The notes below the pieces were generated by a model, which was not told the DNA's origin, ran no database searches, and saw only the letters and a list, made by a program, of their open reading frames with translations. 64,000 nt of DNA from Pseudomonas sp. FEN (GTDB lineage: Bacteria > Pseudomonadota > Gammaproteobacteria > Pseudomonadales > Pseudomonadaceae), in contig NZ_CAJFDC010000010.1 of NCBI RefSeq assembly GCF_904067045.1, positions 590,001-654,000 of the forward strand. The letters are read 5' to 3'. This document shows positions 57,261-64,000 of the stretch, in pieces. Every line of letters begins with the position of its first letter. The first letter of the stretch is position 1. Both the position numbers and the translations under genes were made by a program.

Positions 57261-59272
57261 TCAATGGATGCCAACGGGCTGCTGCTCACGCAGCAAGACC
57301 TCGTCACACTTGGGACAGAACTCATGTTCGCCATCGAGATAGCCATGCACCGGGCAGATGGAGAACGTCGGGGTCACCGTCAAATAGGGCAGGCGAAAAC
57401 GCCCGAGCGCCTTGCGCACCAGTTGCTTGCAGGCCTCGGTCGAGGAAATCCGCTCGGCCATGTACAGGTGCAGCACCGTGCCGCCGGTGTATTTGCATTG
57501 CAGCTCATCCTGCAACTCCAAGGCCTCGAAGGGGTCGTCGGTGTAGCCCACCGGCAGTTGCGAGGAGTTGGTGTAATACGGCGCCTGAGGCGTGCCGGCC
57601 TGGAGAATGTCGGGGTAACGCTTGAGATCTTCCTTGGCGAAACGGTAGGTGGTGCCTTCCGCCGGCGTCGCTTCGAGGTTGTAGAGATGACCGGTCTGCT
57701 CCTGGAAACGCACCAGGGTCGCGCGGACATGGTCCAGCAGCATCAGGGCGAACGCGCGACCCGGGGCGGTGTGCATGCCCTCCTGGTCGCCACTGAAGTT
57801 GCGCAGCATCTCATGCAGCCCGTTGAGGCCGATGGTCGAAAAGTGATTGCGCAAGGTCCCCAGGTAACGCTTGGTGTAGGGGTACAAACCGGCGTCCATA
57901 TGGTGCTGGATCACCTTGCGCTTGACCTCCAGGCTCTCCATCGCCAATTCCATCAGGCTGTCCAGGCGTTGCAGCAGACCGCTGGTATCGCCCTTGAATA
58001 CATAGCCCAGGCGCGCGCAGTTGAGGGTGACCACCCCTAGCGAACCGGTCTGTTCCGCCGAGCCGAACAGGCCTCCACCGCGCTTGAGCAACTCGCGGAC
58101 ATCCAGCTGCAATCGACAACACATCGAGCGCACCTGGTTGGGCTGCATGTCCGAGTTGAGGAAGTTCTGGAAATACGGCAGCCCGTAGCGGGCGGTCATT
58201 TCGAACAGGCGCTCGGCATTCTCGCTGTCCCAGGGGAAATCATGGGTGATGTTGTAGGTCGGTATGGGAAAGGTGAACACCCGCCCCTTGGCGTCGCCGG
58301 CCTGCATCACTTCGATATAGGCGCGGTTGAGCAGGTCCATTTCGACTTGCAGGTCGCCATAGGCGAAGGGCATTTCCTCGCCACCTATTATCGGGATCTG
58401 CTCGCGCAAGTCCTCCGGGCAGACCCAGTCGAAGGTCAGGTTGGTAAAAGGTGTCTGGGTGCCCCAGCGCGACGGCACGTTGAGGTTGTAGATGAACTCC
58501 TGGAGCGCCTGGCGCACCAGCGGGAAACTCAGGCGATCCTTGCGCACATAGGGCGCCAGGTAGGTATCGAACGAGCTGAACGCCTGGGCACCGGCCCATT
58601 CGTTCTGCAAGGTGCCGAGGAAATTCACCATCTGTCCCAGGGCGCTGCTCAAATGCTTCGGCGGCCCGGCCTCGACGCGCCCGGGCACGCCATTGAGGCC
58701 CTCGTGCAACAACGTGCGCAGCGACCAGCCCGCGCAGTAGCCGGCCAGCATGTCGAGGTCATGTATGTGCAGGTCCGCCTCGCGGTGGGCCTGGCCGATG
58801 GCTTCGCTGTAGACCTCGTCCAGCCAATAGTTGGCGGTAACCTTGCCCGACACGTTGAGTACCAGGCCGCCCAGCGAGTAACCCTGGTTGGCATTGGCTT
58901 GCACCCGCCAGTCCTCGCGGTCCAGGTATTCGTTCATCGAGGTCGCCACTTCGACCAGGGTCCGGCGGTCACGCCGCAAACGCCCGTGCTGTTCGCGGTA
59001 GACGATATAGGCGCGCATGGCGAGGAAAAAACCGGCGTCCATCAAGACCCGCTCGACCCGATCCTGGATCTGCTCGACATGCAATCTCGGCAGTCCTTCC
59101 AGGCGGGCCAACACGGCTTGCAGCAAGCCTTCGACTTCGACCTCGGTGTACTCCCCGGTGGCCCTGCCGGCGGCGATCAATGCCTGCCGGATCTTGTCGC
59201 ATCGAAGGCCACCCGCGTGCCGTCGCGTTTGTGCAAGCGGTTACATCCCACTGAAATCAGCATGCTCTGCAT
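57261..59272 (-). pseudogene. nrdD: Inverted copy of nrdD (frameshift near codon 25)
   Basis: The sequence mirrors 48906-50918. One base is missing near 59198 in the codons for DADKIRQ, so the frame from the true start is broken, but the rest (from MIAAGRATG) is open. It again lacks the glycyl-radical tail, supporting the split architecture. Confidence 0.87.
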
Positions 59273-59283
59273 TCGCCCTCCAG

Positions 59284-59372
59284 ACACTACATATAGATAT
59301 TTAAAATACAGAAAACACAATATGCAGTGGATACTACGGAGATAGTGCCGGGTTGAAATTGATCGACGTCAA
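59284..59372 (-). promoter_or_regulatory. Inverted copy of the nrdD promoter (NrdR boxes and Anr box)
   Basis: Mirror of 48806-48894: NrdR boxes at 59284-59299 and 59315-59330, and TTGATCGACGTCAA at 59359-59372. No differences seen. Confidence 0.78.
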
Positions 59373-59383
59373 GAATCGCAGGC

Positions 59384-59408
59384 AAAAAAAAGCCGCCCCC
59401 CGGCGGCC
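59384..59408 (-). terminator. Inverted copy of the moaA terminator
   Basis: Mirror of 48770-48794; A-run then GCCGCC / GGCGGCC stem. Confidence 0.8.
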
Positions 59409-59423
59409 GAAAAAAACCACGCG

Positions 59424-60416
59424 TCAACCACCACTCATATTCATGAAGCGGACGATCTGCACCTCCCCTTCGGGGCTGAAATCGTGACGCAGCGGCTTGC
59501 GCCGCAGCGCCTGTTGCACCGCCTTGATCAGCGGTTGGTCGTCCAGCGGATAACGCCGCAGCAAGCCGCGCAGATCCAGCGCGTCGTCCTGGCCCAGACA
59601 GAGCAGCAAGCGCCCTTCAACGGTCATTCGCACACGGTTGCAACTGCCGCAGAAGTTGTGGCTGTTGGGTGAAATGAAGCCGATACGGGTCTCGGGATGG
59701 CGCTCCAGGCGCACATAACGCGCCGGACCGCCGCTGTTCTCGGTGCTGTCGAGCAAGCGATAACGACTGGCGATCAGCGCCCGCACTTCGTCGCTGGAGC
59801 AGAACGACTCGCCCCGTGAACGGCCGACCTCGCCCAGCGGCATTTCTTCGATAAAGCTGATATCGATACCTTGCTCGATGGCGTATTGCACCAATGCCGG
59901 GACTTCATCGAAATTGCGCCCTTTCATCACCACGCAATTGAGCTTGATCCGCTCGAACCCCGCGCCGCGGGCGGCCTCGATGCCGTCGAGCACCTGATCG
60001 AGATCGCCGTTGCGGGTGATCGCGCGAAACTTCTGCCCGTCCAGGCTATCGAGGCTGATGTTCATCCGCTTGACCCCGGCCTCCGCCAGCGGTCGTGCCA
60101 GACGGCCCAGTTGCGAGCCGTTGCTGGTCATCACCAGTTCGCGCAAGCCGGGCAAGGCCGCGATACCACGGCACAACCCGACAATGCCCGGACGAATCAG
60201 CGGCTCGCCACCGGTCAGACGGATCTTGCGCACGCCCAGGCCGACGAACAGCGCGGCCAGGCGCTGCAACTCTTCCAGGGTCAGCACCTGCTGACGCGGC
60301 AGGAAGGTCATGTTCTTGGCCATGCAATACACACAGCGAAAATCACAACGATCCGTCACCGACATTCGCAGATAGTCGATCTGGCGCCCAAATCCATCCT
60401 GCATCCCAGTGCTCAT
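59424..60416 (-). CDS. moaA: Inverted copy of moaA (intact)
   Basis: The translation is identical to 47762-48754 (330 aa, with the C24/C28/C31 motif and C-terminal GG). It is part of the duplicated arm and probably not a true second copy. Confidence 0.88.
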   Translation of the reverse strand: MSTGMQDGFGRQIDYLRMSVTDRCDFRCVYCMAKNMTFLPRQQVLTLEELQRLAALFVGLGVRKIRLTGGEPLIRPGIVGLCRGIAALPGLRELVMTSNGSQLGRLARPLAEAGVKRMNISLDSLDGQKFRAITRNGDLDQVLDGIEAARGAGFERIKLNCVVMKGRNFDEVPALVQYAIEQGIDISFIEEMPLGEVGRSRGESFCSSDEVRALIASRYRLLDSTENSGGPARYVRLERHPETRIGFISPNSHNFCGSCNRVRMTVEGRLLLCLGQDDALDLRGLLRRYPLDDQPLIKAVQQALRRKPLRHDFSPEGEVQIVRFMNMSGG

Positions 60417-60441
60417 CGCATTCCCCCGGTTGGCCAAGTCG

Positions 60442-61413
60442 TCACTGCACCAGCGGTGAGTCGGCACCCTGCAGCCGGATACCGCGAATATCCGCCGCAC
60501 CGATCAGGGTTTGCAGGTACTGCACCAGGGCTTTTTGCCAGACACCTTGCTGCAACTGCGTGCGAATCGCCGTCGACACCGCTTCATAGGGCAACGCCAT
60601 ACCTTCGATCCGCTGGTCGACACTGACCACATGCCAGCCGTAGCGACTTTCCAGGGGTTTACTGGCCAGTCCCGGGGCCAGGGTGAACAGTTGGCGCTCG
60701 AATTCCGGCACGGTCTGGCCCTTGCTGATCTGTCCCAGGGAACCGCCCTGGGCCTTCGACGGACAGGCCGAATACTTCACCGCCAGTTCAGCGAAACTAC
60801 CGGGCAACCCCTCCAGGCGCTGCAACAGCACGTCGGCTTGATCACGGGCCAGGGCGCGGGCCTCGGCATCGTCCGGCGCGCATTCGAGCAGGATATGTCG
60901 CACTGCCAGCAACGGGGCGCTGTGGAAGCGCCCACGGTTGTTCTCGAAGTAACGCAGGCAAGTGGCCTCGTCGCACTCAGGGACCTGCACCTCGCGCTCG
61001 AGCAACAAGCGCGTGGCGGCCTCCTCTTCGTTCTCGCCGGCACCGACCTGCAGCGCCAGGCCCAGTTCGGCAATGCGCTGCTGCAACAACTCGCGGATCA
61101 CCAGCGCCCGGGCGGCCAGGTACACCGCCTCCTCGCGGCTTTCGGCCGGGTGATATTGCAGCTCCTGGGCCAGCGCCTGCGGGGTGATCGACACCTCGTT
61201 GACACTGATAATCGGCCACTCCTGCTCGCTGCTGGCGATCAACTGCGCCGGGGTCTCATCGGCAACCGCCGGTTCGGGCGCGAGCGCTTCGAACTGCACC
61301 ACGGCGGCCGACGCGTTGTCGACTACTTCGGGTGCCGGCGACGGCGCTTGTGTTGAAGATCCGCAGCCACCGCCACCGCCTTTACCACCACCACATCCAC
61401 ATCCACCTGACAT
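60442..61413 (-). CDS. Inverted copy of the parvulin-type isomerase gene (intact)
   Basis: The translation is identical to 46765-47736 (323 aa, with the Gly/Cys-rich N-terminus). It is part of the duplicated arm. Confidence 0.85.
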   Translation of the reverse strand: MSGGCGCGGGKGGGGGCGSSTQAPSPAPEVVDNASAAVVQFEALAPEPAVADETPAQLIASSEQEWPIISVNEVSITPQALAQELQYHPAESREEAVYLAARALVIRELLQQRIAELGLALQVGAGENEEEAATRLLLEREVQVPECDEATCLRYFENNRGRFHSAPLLAVRHILLECAPDDAEARALARDQADVLLQRLEGLPGSFAELAVKYSACPSKAQGGSLGQISKGQTVPEFERQLFTLAPGLASKPLESRYGWHVVSVDQRIEGMALPYEAVSTAIRTQLQQGVWQKALVQYLQTLIGAADIRGIRLQGADSPLVQ

Positions 61414-61423
61414 GATTGTCTCC

Positions 61424-62103
61424 TCAGATTTTCTGCCGAACGATTTGATAACGGCGTCCCAGGTACCAGATCGGCGCACTGACGATATGCACCAGACGGG
61501 TGAAGGGGAACAGCACGAACAGGGTCAAACCGAGAAACACATGCAGTTTGTAGATCAAGCCGACCGGAGCCATGGACGCCGCCGCTTCCGTCGGACGCAA
61601 CAGCACGGTGTTCTGCGCCCAATCGGCGAGCAGGACCATCACCGAACCGTCCATATGCTCGGTGGACGCCACAATCGTCAGCAGCCCGAGCACCAGCTGC
61701 GCCAACAGCACCAGCAACACCAGGATGTCCGAGGTGCTGGAAGTGGCGCGAACCCGTGGATCGCCCAGCCGCCGATTGACCAGCATCAGCAGGCGACCAG
61801 GCACAACAGGCCGAACAACCCACCGGAGACCATCGCCAGCAGTTGCTTGTTCTCGGTACTGATCACATGGTGATACACCGCCGACGGGGTCAGCAGGCCG
61901 ACGAAATGCCCGGCCAGGATGAACAACACACCGATATGGAAGAAGTTGCTCGCCACGCGCATGCCGCGCGGGTTGAGCATCTGGCTGGAGCCGGCCTTCC
62001 AGGTGTACTGCGACAGATCGAAGCGCGCCCAACTGCCGATCAGGCAAATCGCCAGGGCGACATAGGGATAGATCCCGAACAACAACAGGTTCCAGTTAGA
62101 CAT
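61424..62103 (-). pseudogene. narI: Inverted copy of narI (one frameshift)
   Basis: Mirror of 46074-46754. One base is missing near 61793 in the codons for CLVGLLML. The heme-ligand stretches are present in two frames. Confidence 0.87.
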
Positions 62104-62849
62104 TGCCCACCTCCCCGGCCGGCACGGCGGCCAGCCCTTCATGCTGAAAATCCACCCAGTGCAATGGCACCGCGCTTTCCTCCCGGGCCTTGCCCGGAGC
62201 GCTTGGCAGCGAACCGCAACGGTCCTGTTGTTCGGCCTGGAGAAAGTCCACTGCCTCCTCCTCCCAGATCTTGTCCAGCGCTTCCAACGAGTCGTCCCTC
62301 GGTTCGGCGGCGACTTGCGCGCGCAGCTCGGCGACCGCCTGCTGCGGCTCGGCACCGGCAATCTGCAACAACGCCCGGAAACAACTGGCGTAGGCACTTT
62401 CACGCTCGTCCAGACGCGCCGCGAGCAAGGCCAGCAGGTGCGCGACGTCCGCCAGGCCCTCGCGGGCCTCGAGGTCTTCGCGGGTGGACAGGAACTCCAG
62501 TACAGCGGGATATAGTCGGGCAGTTCCTGACACCGATGGCAAAGCCGGCGGCTTCGTATTGCGCCATCATGTCGACCATCGCCTGGCCGCGGTCACGGGA
62601 CTCACCGTGCACATGCTCAAACAGCAGCAGCGACAGTGAGCGCCCACGACCGAACAGCGCACCGTAGTGCTCCTGCCCGTCCATCAGGTCGTTGGTGCAG
62701 ATCAGTTCGAGCAACTCGAACAACGCACCGCGCTGCTTCGGGCTGATTTCCCGGGCCTGGATGATCGCCTGTTCCAGTTCGTCACGACCGCTCACCAGGG
62801 TTTCGGTGGGATAGTCGAGCAGCAGCGAAATCACTTTGAGAATGCGCAT
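62096..62849 (-). pseudogene. narJ: Inverted copy of narJ (two frameshifts)
   Basis: Mirror of 45326-46081. Bases are missing near 62500 and 62527, in the codons for VKELPDYIPLYLEF, so the middle of the protein is out of frame. Confidence 0.87.
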
Positions 62850-62851
62850 GC

Positions 62852-64000
62852 TCATTCCTCCCACAACTGCACGGTTTTCAAAATGTCGCGGCGATTGGCC
62901 TTCTTCGCGCCGAACATGTTGGTGTCGGAGCTGCCACTGCAGCCGCTGCCGAAACTGAAGCCACAACCGGAGCGTTCGGCAAAGGCATCGCTCATGGCGT
63001 CTTCACGGTGCGCGCTGGGCACGACAAAACGGTCTTCGTAGTTGGCGATCGCCAGGTAGCGATACATTTCCTCGACCTGGGCCACGCTCAAACCGACATC
63101 CGCCAGCACTTGCAGGTCCTGGACCCCGTCGACCTGCTCGGAACGTTTGTAGGCGCGCATCGCCAGCAAGCGTTTCAGGGCGCGCTTGACCGGTTTCTCA
63201 TCGCCCGCCGTCAGCAGGTTGGCCAGGTAGCGCAGCGGAATGCGCAGGCTGTCGACATCCGGGATCACCCCGTTCATGCCCACGGTGCCAGCGGTCGCGG
63301 CATTCTGGATCGGCGACAGTGGCGGCACGTACCAGACCATCGGCAAGGTGCGGTATTCCGGGTGCAGCGGCAGCGCGAGCTTCCAGTCCACGGCCATTTT
63401 GTAGACCGGCGAACGTTGCGCCGAATCGATCACCGACTGCGGCACGCCATCGCCAGGGCCTGGCGGATCACCGCCGGGTCGTTCGGATCGAGGAAGATCT
63501 CCAGTGTTTCTCGTACAGATCCTGCTCATTGGCGGTGCTCGCCACTTCGGCGATACGGTCGGCGTCGTACAGCAGCACCCCGAGGTAGCGAATGCGCCCG
63601 ACGCAGGTTTCGGCACAGACCGTCGGCATCCCGGCCTCGATACGCGGGTAGCAGAAGATGCACTTCTCGGACTTGCCGCTTTTTCCAGTTGAAATAGATC
63701 TTCTTGTACGGGCAGCCGCTGATGCACATGCGCCAGCCGCGACATTTCTCCTGGTCGATCAGGACAATCCCGTCTTCCTCGCGCTTGTAGATCGCCCCGC
63801 TCGGGCAGGACGCCGCGCACGCCGGTTGAGGCAGTGCTCGCAGAGGCGCGGCAAATACATCATGAAGGTGTTTTCATACTCACCGTAGATGTCCGCCTGG
63901 ATCTGGTCGAAGTCTTGTCCTTGCGCCGTTTGGCAAACTCGGTACCGAGGATTTCCTCCCAGTTCGGGCCCCATTCGATTTTCTCCATGCGCTTGCCGGT
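62852..64000 (-). pseudogene. narH: Inverted copy of narH, 5' end outside window (frameshifts)
   Basis: Mirror of 44172-45323. One-base differences lie near 63452, 63504, 63680, 63825 and 63913. The 3' third is open and identical. The match continues to the window edge, so the duplicated arm may extend further than seen here. Confidence 0.87.

Larger units (their letters stand above)
54112..64000 (-). repeat. Right arm of the inverted duplication (probable artefact)
   Basis: This is the reverse complement of 44172-54074 and still matches at the window end. Relative to the left arm it has 16 one-base losses (near 54217, 54369, 54989, 55079, 55202, 56158, 56754, 57252, 59198, 61793, 62500, 62527, 63452, 63504, 63825, 63913), one gain (63680) and one run that is longer here but probably correct (55489). 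I saw no substitutions in the stretches I compared. This pattern is that of uncorrected long-read sequence. Confidence 0.93.

Noticed and set aside
54112..64000. Second, decaying copies of narHJI, nrdDG, ftrCD as real pseudogenes
   Set aside because: All breaks are one-base homopolymer changes with no substitutions seen, and synonymous sites are unchanged. That fits sequencing error in a folded-back read, not evolutionary decay.

Overview
The window is high-GC DNA that reads as a Pseudomonas chromosome. The gene order nirS-C-F-D-L-G-H-J-E-N with divergent nirQ-O-P, norCBD, dnr-dnrP and narXL/narK1K2GHJI is the known Pseudomonas denitrification arrangement, and the intergenic REP elements resemble those of the P. 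fluorescens complex. I cannot name the species from sequence alone.

Layout. 1-5.1 kb: a minus-strand D-Ala-D-Ala dipeptide uptake operon (RpiR-type regulator, ddpX, ddpA, ddpB, partial ddpC). 5.2-8.6 kb: a small CopD/HemJ-like membrane gene, then a HemN paralogue that has lost its radical-SAM cysteines, overlapping genuine hemN. 8.7-17.4 kb: the nirS operon with the full heme d1 pathway (nirN is distal) but without nirM. 17.6-23.2 kb: nirQ, nirO, nirP, norC, norB, norD. 23.2-24.2 kb: dnrP, dnr and a 29-codon membrane ORF. 24.8-29.6 kb: nnrS, a second CopD/HemJ-like gene, dnrN, norR and an extra pdxH. 29.7-34 kb: moaB, moeA and ubiU-ubiV-ubiT (oxygen-independent ubiquinone synthesis). 34-48.8 kb: a DGC-domain gene, narL, narX, and narK1-narK2-narGHJI-ppiC-moaA. 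48.8-51.8 kb: anaerobic ribonucleotide reductase nrdD, a separate 55-aa glycyl-radical ORF, and nrdG. 51.9-54.07 kb: ftrD and the 3' part of ftrC (ferrous iron uptake).

Together this is one anaerobic-respiration programme: nitrate import and reduction (Nar), nitrite reduction (NirS), NO reduction (NorBC), NO sensing and repair (Dnr, NorR, NnrS, DnrN), plus support pathways that replace oxygen-requiring steps (HemN, UbiUVT, NrdD). Nine good Anr/Dnr boxes (TTGAT-N4-ATCAA class) precede these units, mostly about 41.5 bp upstream of a plausible start. NarL 7-2-7 sites precede narK1 and moaB, a sigma54 promoter with three GT-N7-AC sites lies between dnrN and norR, and two NrdR boxes precede nrdD. 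No nos genes (N2O reduction) are visible.

Caution: from 54,112 to the end of the window the sequence is a near-perfect reverse complement of 44,172-54,074 (narH back through ftrC). The 18 differences I could account for are all one-base homopolymer indels, and they break most of the genes in the right arm. The turn-around is at a short hairpin inside ftrC. The simplest reading is a fold-back (palindromic) long-read or assembly artefact. Right-arm genes should not be counted as paralogues or pseudogenes until this is checked.
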